Source of the DNA: an uncultured Lachnospiraceae bacterium
Lineage (GTDB): Bacteria > Bacillota > Clostridia > Lachnospirales > Lachnospiraceae
Direction: 5' to 3'
Length of the DNA: 64,000 nucleotides
Assembly: GCA_910586015.1 (NCBI GenBank)
Contig: CAJUGJ010000017.1
Coordinates: 19,939 to 83,938, forward strand
Below are positions 25,886 to 34,351 of this stretch, piece after piece. A program made the translations under genes and the position numbers. The first letter of the stretch is position 1. Each line of letters begins with the position of its first letter. Under the pieces are notes generated by a model. The model was not told the DNA's origin, did not search any database, and saw only the letters and a list, made by a program, of their open reading frames with translations.

Positions 25886-26488
25886 CTACTTTTTTGCCAA
25901 AAAGAAGCAAGAATTCTGCTGCGTTTCATAGACAGGCGAAGGGTAACGAATTTTTATCTCGCAGTGGGCATAGCTGTTTTCAATATCAGTTTTCTGCCCT
26001 CCTTCAGAACAGATGGCTATAAGGCTCAATTCATTTTCTGATAAAGCTGCAAATTCCTCCTCAGCTAATATACAGGTTACATTAATACAGTTCCATCCTG
26101 CAATCTGTTCACTGTAAACTACCATATTTTTGGTATAACTCTTACCCATAGAATCCTCCAAAATCCAATATGTATCCGACATTAAATTCGAGTGGCTGAA
26201 AGGCATCCTAGCGGCAATCCGAAAACGTATCTGATAATGATTGGCACGTTCAATCAAATATATTTCGGAAATATGAAGCCCCTTTTTACTTACAATATCA
26301 CATTCTAGCTTGAAAGTCTTTTCGCTTTGGTTCCATCTATCCCAATCAGGGTATCTGTCCTCGTTTGTCATTCCTACTAGCCCCGAATCAATACCCTTGT
26401 GCAAAAAAGAATCAAATGTATAGAAACCAAAACCAAAAAGTACAAACAAAACAATAATCGCTGCAATCCATATTTTTTTATGTTTCAT
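25886..26488 (-). CDS. Membrane-anchored protein of unknown function
   Basis: A 200-residue protein with one N-terminal hydrophobic helix (KIWIAAIIVLFVLFGFGFYT, ~residues 5-24) after a short basic start, so it is anchored with the remainder outside the cytoplasm. The outer part is mostly beta-strand (KTFKLECDIVSKKGLHISEI; YQIRFRIAARMPF). There is no lipobox and no recognised domain. The ribosome site GGAAAGGGGG precedes the start. It stands alone between the IS607 element and dapA. Confidence 0.6.
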   Translation of the reverse strand: MKHKKIWIAAIIVLFVLFGFGFYTFDSFLHKGIDSGLVGMTNEDRYPDWDRWNQSEKTFKLECDIVSKKGLHISEIYLIERANHYQIRFRIAARMPFSHSNLMSDTYWILEDSMGKSYTKNMVVYSEQIAGWNCINVTCILAEEEFAALSENELSLIAICSEGGQKTDIENSYAHCEIKIRYPSPVYETQQNSCFFLAKK

Positions 26489-26609
26489 AATAAAAACCCC
26501 CTTTCCTATATTTTAAGTATAGCAAAAAAGTAATTTTCTACAAGACAGAAATAAAAGTTTTAATATAGTTGTCCATTTTGAATGTCACTTTTCACAGATA
26601 GAAGAAAGA

Positions 26610-26653
26610 ACAAGGGGCTATACACGAATTACTTAGTGCATAGCCCCTTTCTC
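26610..26653 (-). terminator. Hairpin terminator after dapA
   Basis: AAGGGGCTATACAC (26612-26625) and GTGCATAGCCCCTT (26636-26649) pair with one mismatch. It lies ~50 bases past the dapA stop on the minus strand, with a T-rich stretch on the downstream side. Confidence 0.7.
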
Positions 26654-26703
26654 ACGTTTTAATTTCATGAAAAGTAACAGAATCTAAAGTGTTTTTTAAT
26701 CTA

Positions 26704-27654
26704 TTAGAATAATAAATTTTCTATCTCAAAAGATGGGAAGAGACGAAGATATTTTTGTATTTCTGGATGTTTTAATGCAGTTATAAGCTTTTCTTTTGCA
26801 GCAGGTTCTATTTTAAAAAGAGGCGAACGACATGAACCTACAGAAAGACCTAAAAGATTTAATGCTTGTTTTACTGGAACTGGATTGACGTCTGCAAATA
26901 GGGCACGCATAAGTGGAAGAAGTTCTATCTGTAAGTCTTTACTTTCTGTGGTTTTTCCATTCTCATAAAAAACACAGATGTCGTGCATTTTTTGTGGAAG
27001 AATATTTGCTAGTACAGAAATTACCCCTTTACTTCCAAGAGATAGCATAGGAACAGTAATATCATCATTACCTGAATAAATATCAAGATTATCGCCACAT
27101 AAAAGTATAGTATCCATTGTTTGAGTAAAATTTGCGGCTGCATCTTTTAATCCAGTGATGAAAGGATGTTTACTTAAAGTAAGACAAGTCTGTGGCGAAA
27201 TATTAACTCCTGTTCTGGAAGGAACATTATAGAGAATAACCGGAAGTTCTGCCGCTTCTGCACAAGTAATAAAATATTCGATTAATCCAGACTGAGAGGT
27301 TTTATTATAATAAGGAGTTACAATTAAAAGAGCATCTGCTCCTGCATCTTTTGCAATTAGAGAACGTTTTACAGCAGTTTTTGTGTTATTAGAGCCTGAA
27401 CCTGCAATAACAGGGATTCGATGATTTGTAATCTTCACCGCTTCAGAAATTAATTTTTGATATTCCTCTTCTGTCAATGTAGTAGCTTCTCCCGTTGTAC
27501 CAGCGATAATAAGTGCATCGGTAGAATGAGAGATTTGATACTCAATAAGCTGTTCTAAAACATCAAAATTAATCGCTCCTTTTTGTGGTGAATCAAAAGG
27601 GTACATCGGAGTAATTAGGGCAGTCCCCGATCCAGTAAAAATAGAATGTTTCAT
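26704..27654 (-). CDS. dapA: 4-hydroxy-tetrahydrodipicolinate synthase
   Basis: A 316-residue Schiff-base aldolase joining pyruvate and aspartate semialdehyde, the first step of lysine/diaminopimelate synthesis. The motifs AGTTGEATTLT (~51), YYNKTSQSGL (~137), YNVPSRTGVNI and the catalytic Lys in ITGLKDAAANF (~169) are all present. At 316 residues it is slightly longer than the usual ~290. It is the last gene of the minus-strand cluster beginning at tadA. A second dapA may exist elsewhere, and some family members serve other keto-acid aldolase roles, so the exact substrate is probable rather than certain. Confidence 0.85.
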   Translation of the reverse strand: MKHSIFTGSGTALITPMYPFDSPQKGAINFDVLEQLIEYQISHSTDALIIAGTTGEATTLTEEEYQKLISEAVKITNHRIPVIAGSGSNNTKTAVKRSLIAKDAGADALLIVTPYYNKTSQSGLIEYFITCAEAAELPVILYNVPSRTGVNISPQTCLTLSKHPFITGLKDAAANFTQTMDTILLCGDNLDIYSGNDDITVPMLSLGSKGVISVLANILPQKMHDICVFYENGKTTESKDLQIELLPLMRALFADVNPVPVKQALNLLGLSVGSCRSPLFKIEPAAKEKLITALKHPEIQKYLRLFPSFEIENLLF

Positions 27655-27740
27655 CGATGAACCTCACTTATTTGTTTATTGTAATATAAGCAAAAACGAA
27701 AAAATCGAGCATGATTTATCATAGAAAAATCGATAGAAAA

Positions 27741-28286
27741 TTAGGATACAACAAACGCATATCTCAGATGGTCTTCTCTTTTTCCATTAATTTCAAAAAT
27801 TTTTCGTGCAACTCCTTCATATTCAAATCCTAATGTCTCAATTAGATGAATAGAGGCCGTATTTTGAGGCATAATATTTGCCTCTATACGCAAAACTTTT
27901 TGCTCTCGAATAAAAATGGGAATCAGATAAGAAAGTGCTTCTGTTGCATACCCATATCCCTGAACCTCTTTAGAAAGTCGGTATCCTAATCTACAACTAA
28001 ATTCTGGACTACCACTGATATGGGTAAAACTAATTGTTCCAACTACTTGTCCGGGATAAGCCGAAAGAAATAAATAGTAACGAAAATGTTTTTGGTGAAG
28101 AAATAACTTCATTTCTGTAGCAAGATTGTGAGCCTGATATTCTAAAGTGTAAAAATTTGCACAGTGCATAGGATCCCAACGCTCAAAAATGTCTTTATTT
28201 TTCTGATAAAAAGCGAGTACATAAGGTGCTGCTTCTTCTCCTAAGATTTCTAATAACAGTCGTTTTGTTTTGTAAAAAAACCTCAT
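27741..28286 (-). CDS. GNAT-family acetyltransferase (RimJ type)
   Basis: A 181-residue enzyme. The ATG at 28286 is chosen for the AAGAGGAAAC site in front of it. The early FYKTKRLLLEIL and the acetyl-CoA motif LGYRLSKEVQGYGYATEALS (~residues 93-112), then NTASIHLIETLGFEYEGVAR (~135-155), are typical of RimJ/RimL-like protein N-acetyltransferases. It lies 30 bases after the activase gene and is likely co-transcribed with it. The substrate is unknown. Confidence 0.82.
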   Translation of the reverse strand: MRFFYKTKRLLLEILGEEAAPYVLAFYQKNKDIFERWDPMHCANFYTLEYQAHNLATEMKLFLHQKHFRYYLFLSAYPGQVVGTISFTHISGSPEFSCRLGYRLSKEVQGYGYATEALSYLIPIFIREQKVLRIEANIMPQNTASIHLIETLGFEYEGVARKIFEINGKREDHLRYAFVVS

Positions 28287-28315
28287 TTTTGTTTCCTCTT
28301 CTTGTTTTAAAAAGA

Positions 28316-29017
28316 TTAGATACCACGAAGTTTTGTATTTGGAAGCCAAGGAAGAACGACTTCACGAAAATGCTCCATTTCTTTTTGAGAAAATGTAGAC
28401 ATATCAGAAGAATTTTCTTCTACTAAATCACTATGTTTTTGAAAACTTTGCAAATAGTATGCACAGTCTCCAGCAAGCCATTTTCCAATGAAAGAAAAAT
28501 CTTCTTCTGTATGTAGACCAGCTACTACAGTTGTACGAAATTCATATAAAATTCCACAGCTTTTTAATAGTTCCACACTTTTATCAATTACTGACTGATC
28601 TAGGTTAGAAACTCCCACCGTTTTTTTATAACTTTGAGGGGAATTTTTAATATCCATAGCCACATAATCTAAAAGATGATTTTGTAATAGAAAAGAGAGC
28701 ATATCTGGATTGCTACCATTCGTGTCAAGTTTAATAAGATATCCAAGAGTACGAAGCTGTGAAATAAATTCTGGTAAATCTGTAGAAAGAGTAGGTTCTC
28801 CTCCAGTGATACAGATACCTTCCAATCTGCCCTTTCGCTGTCTTAAAAAAGCAAAAATTTCTTCGATAGGAATTTTTTCGATCTTAGTGGGTTCTAAAAC
28901 TAAAGAAGTGTTATAACAAAAAGGACAGCGAAAATTACAACCGCCTGTAAATAAAGTACAGGCAAGATGTCCGGGAAAGTCCAATAGAGTAAGTTTATTC
29001 AATCCATATATCTGCAT
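28316..29017 (-). CDS. nrdG: Anaerobic ribonucleotide reductase activating protein (radical SAM)
   Basis: A 233-residue radical-SAM enzyme. CNFRCPFCYN (~residues 27-36) carries the CxxxCxxC ligands of the [4Fe-4S] cluster, and ICITGGEPTLS (~70) the SAM-contact GGEP. The start IYGLNKLTLLDFPGHLACTL is characteristic of the NrdG-related activases common in clostridia. They install the glycyl radical on class III reductase. The partner reductase NrdD is not in the window. The gene lies between tadA and an acetyltransferase gene, all on the minus strand. It could activate another glycyl-radical enzyme. Confidence 0.85.
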   Translation of the reverse strand: MQIYGLNKLTLLDFPGHLACTLFTGGCNFRCPFCYNTSLVLEPTKIEKIPIEEIFAFLRQRKGRLEGICITGGEPTLSTDLPEFISQLRTLGYLIKLDTNGSNPDMLSFLLQNHLLDYVAMDIKNSPQSYKKTVGVSNLDQSVIDKSVELLKSCGILYEFRTTVVAGLHTEEDFSFIGKWLAGDCAYYLQSFQKHSDLVEENSSDMSTFSQKEMEHFREVVLPWLPNTKLRGI

Positions 29018-29077
29018 TGAGTGCTCCCTTCTGATATAGTTTTTATTAACTTAACATAGCTGAGAACACTCTCAACT

Positions 29078-29572
29078 TTAGTTATGAGAGGAATCAGCGA
29101 TATTTGTTTTTCTCAAGTTTCGAAAAAAGTCTTTGAGCAGTATAGAACATTCTTCCTGCAAAACGCCTGTAACTACTTCTGACTGATGATTAAATTGTTT
29201 GATATGAAGTAAATCTAAAATCGATCCTGCACAGCCAGCCTTTGGATTCATAGCTCCAATGACAACTTGAGCAATTCTAGCTTGTATAATTGCTCCTGCA
29301 CACATTTGACATGGTTCTAATGTAATATACATAACCATACCATCTAATCGCCAATCTCCTATTTTTTTACTTGCTTTACTAATTGCCAAAAGTTCTGCAT
29401 GTCCAAGGGTTGTTTTTAGTTTATTTCTTTTATTATATGCCCTTGCAATAATTTTTCCATTGTTTACAATGACACAGCCAATAGGAACATCTCCGGCAGC
29501 GGCAGCTTTTTTTGCCTGTTTGATGGCTTCCTTCATAAAATACTCGTTCTGCTGATTTTGCTGTTCATTCAT
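29078..29572 (-). CDS. tadA: tRNA adenosine(34) deaminase
   Basis: A 164-residue zinc deaminase that converts A34 to inosine in tRNA-Arg. The zinc and proton-shuttle motif is TLGHAELLAI (~58) and the paired cysteines are in LEPCQMCAGAI (~87). The KEAIKQAKKAAAAGDVPIGC start is family-typical. The gene begins only a few bases from the right end of the IS200/605 element, and the bases just before the ATG lack a good ribosome site. The insertion may have altered its leader. Confidence 0.9.
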   Translation of the reverse strand: MNEQQNQQNEYFMKEAIKQAKKAAAAGDVPIGCVIVNNGKIIARAYNKRNKLKTTLGHAELLAISKASKKIGDWRLDGMVMYITLEPCQMCAGAIIQARIAQVVIGAMNPKAGCAGSILDLLHIKQFNHQSEVVTGVLQEECSILLKDFFRNLRKTNIADSSHN

Positions 29573-29594
29573 TTATGCGATTAAACCTTTCCGA

Positions 29595-29846
29595 TCAAAT
29601 TTAAGTGAATAGATGTAAAGTAAAAATCAAATCCGCACCACTATTCTGACTACTCCCATGGGCAAGCCCGTGGGGTTCTTACCACCAAGTTTAGCTTGTA
29701 ATCGTACATCATTTTCAGACTTTGGAATACAAGTGTAAATCTATTTGAGTAAGGACTTTTATTACCAAGCAGTCCTACGACCACATTAGCAGTAAATTTC
29801 TATCTTTCGACAAGGAAGTATAGTCAATCTCCCTATATATTTAGTT
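29595..29846 (-). ncRNA. Right end of the IS200/605 element, possible omega RNA
   Basis: A ~250-nt stretch without protein frame downstream of the divergent tnpB. It includes the CCATGGGC/GCCCGTGG hairpin near the outer end. By analogy with other TnpB elements, the guide RNA would come from here. No conserved omega fold was recognised directly. Confidence 0.4.
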
Positions 29847-31457
29847 TTAAGCTATTTTAATTCCACTATTTAATACTTTGATTTTATTAGCCTTAATCCA
29901 TTTGATCAGGGCTTTTTCTTTGTTGTAACATTCCTCGAATTTTGTAATACATTTGCTTGTGTTTATATTTTTCGTCTTATCATCGTAACAGTATAGTAAA
30001 AATGATGAGTACCAGTCTCTTTGTACGAAAGTTCCATCCATTAGGTGATACATTCTATCCGACAGTTTCTTTTTAATATAGTCACCAGCGGTATGGTCAT
30101 ACTGGCTTGCCCTATAATGATTAGGTACTTCTAAATATGTACCACCAGATACTTTGAATTTTTTTTCGATAGTTGTTTGAAATCCAGAAGGACATCTGTT
30201 CTTTATAGATTTACCAAAACGCTTTTTCTTATTAAACTTACCTTTGTTATTCCTAGTAGTTTCTTTCGCCCGCTTCATAAGTTTACCTGCATTTTTAGGC
30301 TCTGTTATGAATATATCCCCAAGACTTCTTAAATGATTCGCATCTTCATTTATTGCAAGTTGTCTGTTTATCGCATTTATCCTACACCGTTCAGAATGTT
30401 TTGTTTTTAGTTTCTTATAATGATTCGAATAATCCCACGATTTCCGACCTTTTTTAATAGTGCCATCCTTGTCATAGTTTTGCGGATTAGTCGCTCGTCT
30501 CGACCTATCCATGGCACGATAGTAAAGTCTTTCCAATCTCTCGGATTTTTGAATACTATTACCCCGTTCAGAAAGATTTTTAAGTCCAATCTCTGTATCA
30601 GAAGTATAGGCAACGGTTTGAGTTTCTATATCAGCACCTACGATACCGTTTCCATACTTATGTCTTAGATTACCAAATCTATCATATTTAGGTTTCGCTT
30701 TGCCTTCCATAGTTAAGTGCAAATATACCCTGTATCTCCCCCGGATAAGTTTTGGTACAAGAGTAGCATAGCAAGGTCTATATGTGTCTATAAAATAAGC
30801 TCCCTCCACAAAAGTTTGGATTGCTTTACCATCTATAATCCTAGGTTCAGCAAGATAGGATAGGACAGCATTTACTTCATCCGTTTGAAATTTATCATTG
30901 ACTTGTATCCCAAAAAAAGTTTTTCCAAGTTTAAACTGCAACTTATTATCTTTAACAGATATTGGAATACCCCGATTTATCTGTTTTGCTCTCATGCAAG
31001 GCAGTTCTCCATATTTTGAAAAGTGTAAAATTTTACCATTATCATAAAGGCATTTTTCCATGCCTCGCCAGACATCCTCGGCTTTCGTAAGAGCAAAAAC
31101 AGCATCTATACCATATTTCTTACCAACGGGTATCATAGAAGTTCTGCAAAAATTCCAAGTGACATTGTACTGTTTTTGCATTTCATTTAGTTGGACAGCA
31201 AAATCTTTACATTTTTTCTTATCCTCTGTAGTCCCATATAATTTAAGCAACTTGCGATATCTCTTAGTACGCATAAGCTGGTCATAATGCTTTCTCATAA
31301 GACCAACCAGTTCATTGCCTGCTTTTTTAATTTTATCAGAAAGAGCTACAACCTTTTGCACATCACAAGAAGACATATCCGTTTCAACAATCAGAATATG
31401 TCTGTCAGAAAGTTTATGAAATTGTTTTAGAAGTTTCTTATATTCCTCATCAACCAT
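29847..31457 (-). CDS. tnpB: Divergent TnpB-like protein lacking the zinc ribbon
   Basis: A 536-residue protein; the ATG at 31457 follows GAGGAGCAG. RuvC-like residues are found (numbered from this start): Asp276 in GIVGADIETQTVAY, Glu386 in DIFITEPKNAG and Asp481 in FVQRDWYSSFLL. The segment where TnpB normally has its CxxC...CxxC ribbon reads HYRASQYDHTAGDYIKKKLS and has no cysteine pairs. At ~536 residues it is about 140 longer than the IS607 TnpB nearby, with an extended N-terminal half. It overlaps tnpA by 8 bp. It is probably a nuclease of a separate TnpB branch. Confidence 0.8.
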   Translation of the reverse strand: MVDEEYKKLLKQFHKLSDRHILIVETDMSSCDVQKVVALSDKIKKAGNELVGLMRKHYDQLMRTKRYRKLLKLYGTTEDKKKCKDFAVQLNEMQKQYNVTWNFCRTSMIPVGKKYGIDAVFALTKAEDVWRGMEKCLYDNGKILHFSKYGELPCMRAKQINRGIPISVKDNKLQFKLGKTFFGIQVNDKFQTDEVNAVLSYLAEPRIIDGKAIQTFVEGAYFIDTYRPCYATLVPKLIRGRYRVYLHLTMEGKAKPKYDRFGNLRHKYGNGIVGADIETQTVAYTSDTEIGLKNLSERGNSIQKSERLERLYYRAMDRSRRATNPQNYDKDGTIKKGRKSWDYSNHYKKLKTKHSERCRINAINRQLAINEDANHLRSLGDIFITEPKNAGKLMKRAKETTRNNKGKFNKKKRFGKSIKNRCPSGFQTTIEKKFKVSGGTYLEVPNHYRASQYDHTAGDYIKKKLSDRMYHLMDGTFVQRDWYSSFLLYCYDDKTKNINTSKCITKFEECYNKEKALIKWIKANKIKVLNSGIKIA

Positions 31458-31863
31458 TCTTTTTCTGCTCCTCAATATACTGAATTACTGTCGATTCGCT
31501 TATATGTCCTACTGTAGATATAAAATATCCTCTTGACCATAAAACTCCGCATCTTGCATAGAACAGTTTTAGTTTTGGATATGCTTTAAATAATTCTATC
31601 GCACTTATACTTTTAAGAGTCCTTACTACATCGCAAGGAGCAACTGTTTGTGGCACATCTGCAAATATATGGATATGGTCTGGCATTACTTCAAGTGCTT
31701 TCATTTTATATCCATAGTCATCGCATATTTTTTGTAATATCTGTTTAAGAGTGGTATCAACATTTCCCTGCAATACAGAAAATCTGAATTTAGGACACCA
31801 GATGATATGATACTGAATCCGATATTTACAATGCGAAGTGCTATGATATTGTTCCTCACTCAT
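31450..31863 (-). CDS. tnpA: IS200/IS605 Y1 transposase TnpA
   Basis: A 137-residue HUH transposase. The metal-binding motif is VMPDHIHIFADV (~60), and the catalytic Tyr lies in ESTVIQYIEEQK near residue 130. The family start YRIQYHIIWCPKFRFSVLQG is complete. The ATG at 31863 follows AGGTGAAA. It overlaps the RHH gene upstream (8 bp) and tnpB downstream (8 bp). It is full length and therefore likely active. Confidence 0.92.
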   Translation of the reverse strand: MSEEQYHSTSHCKYRIQYHIIWCPKFRFSVLQGNVDTTLKQILQKICDDYGYKMKALEVMPDHIHIFADVPQTVAPCDVVRTLKSISAIELFKAYPKLKLFYARCGVLWSRGYFISTVGHISESTVIQYIEEQKKNG

Positions 31864-32035
31864 TATTTTCACCTAACTGATATTTTTCTTGAATGCCTCT
31901 ACGCATCAAATCAAGGAAAGTAATCGTTTCACCTTCCTCAACGGAATAGATACGAGCAAGGTTTTCAAGCTGCATTTTCCACTCAATAGGAATAGAGATA
32001 TTGATTTGTACATTATTTGATTTTGGTCTACCCAT
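31856..32035 (-). CDS. 59-aa ribbon-helix-helix-like protein of the IS element
   Basis: A small gene found by direct translation. It begins MGRPKSNNVQINISIPIEWK and continues MQLENLARIYSVEEGETITF, then LDLMRRGIQEKYQLGENNE. The strand (NVQINISIP) followed by two helices fits CopG/ribbon-helix-helix repressors. The ribosome site AAAGGATATTTAAACA is spaced normally. The TGA overlaps the tnpA start region, so the two are translationally coupled. It may repress transposition or act with the Y1 transposase. Confidence 0.75.
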   Translation of the reverse strand: MGRPKSNNVQINISIPIEWKMQLENLARIYSVEEGETITFLDLMRRGIQEKYQLGENNE

Positions 32036-32099
32036 TGTTTAAATATCCTTTCTATTTATACGTATATTATATATTTATTCTATGTGAAAGTCAAGTAGA

Positions 32100-32153
32100 A
32101 AATTCGTGGCTTTCCTTCCATAGGTAAGCCTATGGAAGGAAAGCCACGAATTT
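32100..32153. repeat. 25-bp perfect inverted repeat, end hairpin of the IS element
   Basis: The left arm at 32100-32124 (AAATTCGTGGCTTTCC start) is repeated inverted at 32129-32153 with a 4-base loop TAAG and no mismatch. It lies upstream of the RHH gene, where the left-end hairpin of an IS200/605 element is expected. It could also act as an insulator against outside transcription. Confidence 0.85.
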
Positions 32154-32277
32154 ATAACGGTCTTTGAACCATTGTGCAAGCTCTGTATTGTTAGAAAGGA
32201 TCTTATTTTATAGTAGAAAAGCAAAAAAAATAGTATTATAATATTACTAATTAAAAGATAGGAGGGGAAAATATTAC

Positions 32278-32838
32278 ATGAAAAAAACATATAGTATTGG
32301 AATTGCAGGAGCAAGTGCAAGTGGCAAATCGACATTTTCGGAAAATTTAAAAGATAACCTATCTGAATATAAAGTAAAGATGATTCACATGGATGAGTAT
32401 TTTAAAGAAAAATCTCTAAGACCTAAAATAAAGGGAATATTAGATGAAAAGGAATATGTTGACGATAATTGTCCAATGGCACTAGATTTGGATAAATGTT
32501 ATATAGATATACAAAATGCAGTTGATAATAATTATGATATTCTTATTGTAGAAGGTATCTTAGCACTATGGGACAAAAAGATTTTTAGTTTATTAGACCT
32601 AAAAATTTTTGTAGATTGTGAAGCAGATGAAAGACTGTCAAGACGCATAAAAAGAAATTTATCTTTCGGACAAACGTTAGAGGAAATAACAAATAGGTAT
32701 GTTCAAGCGGTTCAACCAAGACAGAGAGAATATGTAGAGCCTACAAAATGGAAAGCAGATATTATTTTAAATGGATTTTCAAAGGCATCATTAGGCATTG
32801 AAATGATTACAGAATGGATAAAAAGTAAAGTTTCTTAA
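32278..32838 (+). CDS. Uridine kinase-like P-loop kinase
   Basis: A 186-residue cytoplasmic kinase. The P-loop is GIAGASASGKSTFSENL (~8-24). The substrate loop MIHMDEYFKEK (~36) and the LIVEGILAL (~85) segment match uridine kinase/phosphoribulokinase-like proteins. RRIKRNLSFGQTLEEITNRY resembles the lid. It could phosphorylate uridine, a vitamin precursor or another nucleoside. The gene follows the IS element and precedes the Rpn remnants, so it is part of the accessory region. Confidence 0.78.
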   Translation: MKKTYSIGIAGASASGKSTFSENLKDNLSEYKVKMIHMDEYFKEKSLRPKIKGILDEKEYVDDNCPMALDLDKCYIDIQNAVDNNYDILIVEGILALWDKKIFSLLDLKIFVDCEADERLSRRIKRNLSFGQTLEEITNRYVQAVQPRQREYVEPTKWKADIILNGFSKASLGIEMITEWIKSKVS

Positions 32839-32897
32839 TTTATAATCAAGTATATAGATCCAAATGTTGTCTGGACAGAAAGTGGAGAAATAACAAT

Positions 32898-33434
32898 ATG
32901 AAAAAGGAGTCAAGGGATTTATTTCGATTAGAACATGAGCTAATAAAAAGATGCGATATCTCAAAAGAACGATTTCATAAAGTGCGTAGTACTCAGTGGA
33001 AAAATATATATCAGGCAATTTCGGATAAATATGCAGATAAAACAAAAACATGGAAAAATGGTCTGCACTGGGCTAATACAAATGGCTATAGCCCCAAAAG
33101 TATGAAAAATTTTTTGGGGTGTTATTCCGTTCATTATGCAACATGGTTTTATCTTTTACCACAAATTATACCAGACGACAATATGGTTTATTTTCTGATT
33201 GACAAGGGAAATCGTGATTGGAATTTTAGAGAGCTATTTTGGATTTTTGAAAGTTATATTCCTGAATTGATAAAGGCACTCAATGTATTAAATCAAACTG
33301 CTTTTTTAGATTGTGGATGGTTAGACTATTACATTGTTTCTAAAAAGTTTCGATGGATAATCGGCTTGAATCATCATGATATTATTTCATGTGTTGGAGA
33401 AGGCTTAAATCTTAATTATTTCAAAAATAAGTAA
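32898..33434 (+). CDS. Protein of unknown function, possibly DUF6756
   Basis: A 178-residue soluble protein. The end, LDYYIVSKKFRWIIGLNHHD, then IISCVGEGLNLNYF, resembles DUF6756 proteins, which are often carried in accessory or immunity-type loci. The middle part (MVYFLIDKGNRDWNFRELFW) fits the same family. There is no signal or membrane segment. The gene ends 4 bases before a leftover of an Rpn gene, so it probably arrived by recombination in that repeat. Confidence 0.5.
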   Translation: MKKESRDLFRLEHELIKRCDISKERFHKVRSTQWKNIYQAISDKYADKTKTWKNGLHWANTNGYSPKSMKNFLGCYSVHYATWFYLLPQIIPDDNMVYFLIDKGNRDWNFRELFWIFESYIPELIKALNVLNQTAFLDCGWLDYYIVSKKFRWIIGLNHHDIISCVGEGLNLNYFKNK

Positions 33435-33437
33435 CAA

Positions 33438-33519
33438 GATCCTAGAAATAATTGCAGAAGTAACAGGGTTTTCATTAGAGGAAATTGTAGAAATAGAACA
33501 GAAAAAAATAAAAAAGTGA
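33438..33519 (+). pseudogene. 3' remnant of an Rpn-type gene
   Basis: The frame EIIAEVTGFSLEEIVEIEQK, then KIKK and stop, repeats the last ~27 codons of the full Rpn gene (34271-34351), with ~90% base identity. No front part precedes it. It is what remains of another copy after the neighbouring genes took its place. Confidence 0.8.
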
Positions 33520-33538
33520 TACAGAAATGAGGAGAAGG

Positions 33539-34351
33539 ATGAAAGAAACGAGATGGGAAGAGCTTCGTATCACAAATGACTTTTTATTTGGTAAAGTGAT
33601 GCGAAATGAAGAGATTTGTAAGGAGTTAGTAGAAAGTATTTTAAATATTAAGATTGACAAAATTGAATATCCAGAAGAACAAAAAACAATAGATATTTCA
33701 ATCGATGCGAAAAGTATTCGGTTAGATGTATATGTGGCAGATGGAAAAGGAACCATTTACAATCTGGAAATGCAGACATCAGATACAAAAGAACTGCCAA
33801 AAAGAACTCGTTATTATCAGGGAATGATCGATTTAAACTTAATTGAAAAAGGGAAATTATATGGAGAGTTAAATACAAGCTATATCATTTTTATCTGTAC
33901 GTTTGATCCATTTGAACAGGGAAGACATATTTATAGTTTTGAGAATCGATGTATAGAAGATCTCAATCTGAAACTAAAGGATGGAACGACAAAGATATTT
34001 CTAAATTCTGCTGGAACAAAGGAAGACGTCAGTGGAAATCTAAAAGAGTTTCTTTTGTATCTTGCAGGAAAAGAATCTTCGAATAAGTTTGTTGAAAAGG
34101 TAGATTGTGAGGTAAAGAGGGCAAAAGAAAATAAGGAATGGAGGAGAGAATATATGACTTTATTAATGAGAGATCGAGAGAATATAGAAGAAGGCAGAAG
34201 ACAGGGTAGAGAAGAAGGCAGAAAAGAAGGCAGAAAAGAAATCATAGAAAAGATGCTGGAAAAAAAGCTTACTTTAGAAATGATTGCAGAAGTGACAGGA
34301 TATTCATTAGAGGAAATTATAGAAATAGAACAGAAAAAAATAAAAAAGTAA
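33539..34351 (+). CDS. Rpn-family PD-(D/E)XK nuclease/recombination protein
   Basis: A 270-residue protein; the second ATG is chosen because GAGGAGAAGG precedes it. The nuclease core has TNDFLFGKVM (~15), the metal ligand in SIRLDVYVADG (~64) and Glu in YNLEMQTSD (~76). That is the layout of Rpn/YhgA proteins (transposase_31/PDDEXK). The charged C-terminus (EGRRQGREEGRKEGRKEIIE) is a low-complexity helix and is repeated in neighbouring fragments. Rpn proteins of E. coli stimulate RecA-independent recombination. Its leader is AAAAAGTGATACAGAAATGA, related to other leaders here. Confidence 0.8.
   Translation: MKETRWEELRITNDFLFGKVMRNEEICKELVESILNIKIDKIEYPEEQKTIDISIDAKSIRLDVYVADGKGTIYNLEMQTSDTKELPKRTRYYQGMIDLNLIEKGKLYGELNTSYIIFICTFDPFEQGRHIYSFENRCIEDLNLKLKDGTTKIFLNSAGTKEDVSGNLKEFLLYLAGKESSNKFVEKVDCEVKRAKENKEWRREYMTLLMRDRENIEEGRRQGREEGRKEGRKEIIEKMLEKKLTLEMIAEVTGYSLEEIIEIEQKKIKK

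Larger units (their letters stand above)
29590..32155 (-). mobile_element. IS200/IS605-type element with RHH gene, tnpA and divergent tnpB
   Basis: Three overlapping minus-strand genes (32035-31856, 31863-31450, 31457-29847) form one unit. A 25-bp perfect hairpin (32100-32153) lies before the first gene. A smaller one with CCATGGGC and GCCCGTGG arms (29658-29676) lies after the last. Such subterminal hairpins are what Y1 transposases recognise. The ends are therefore near 32155 and 29590; exact cleavage sites cannot be fixed by eye. Confidence 0.8.
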
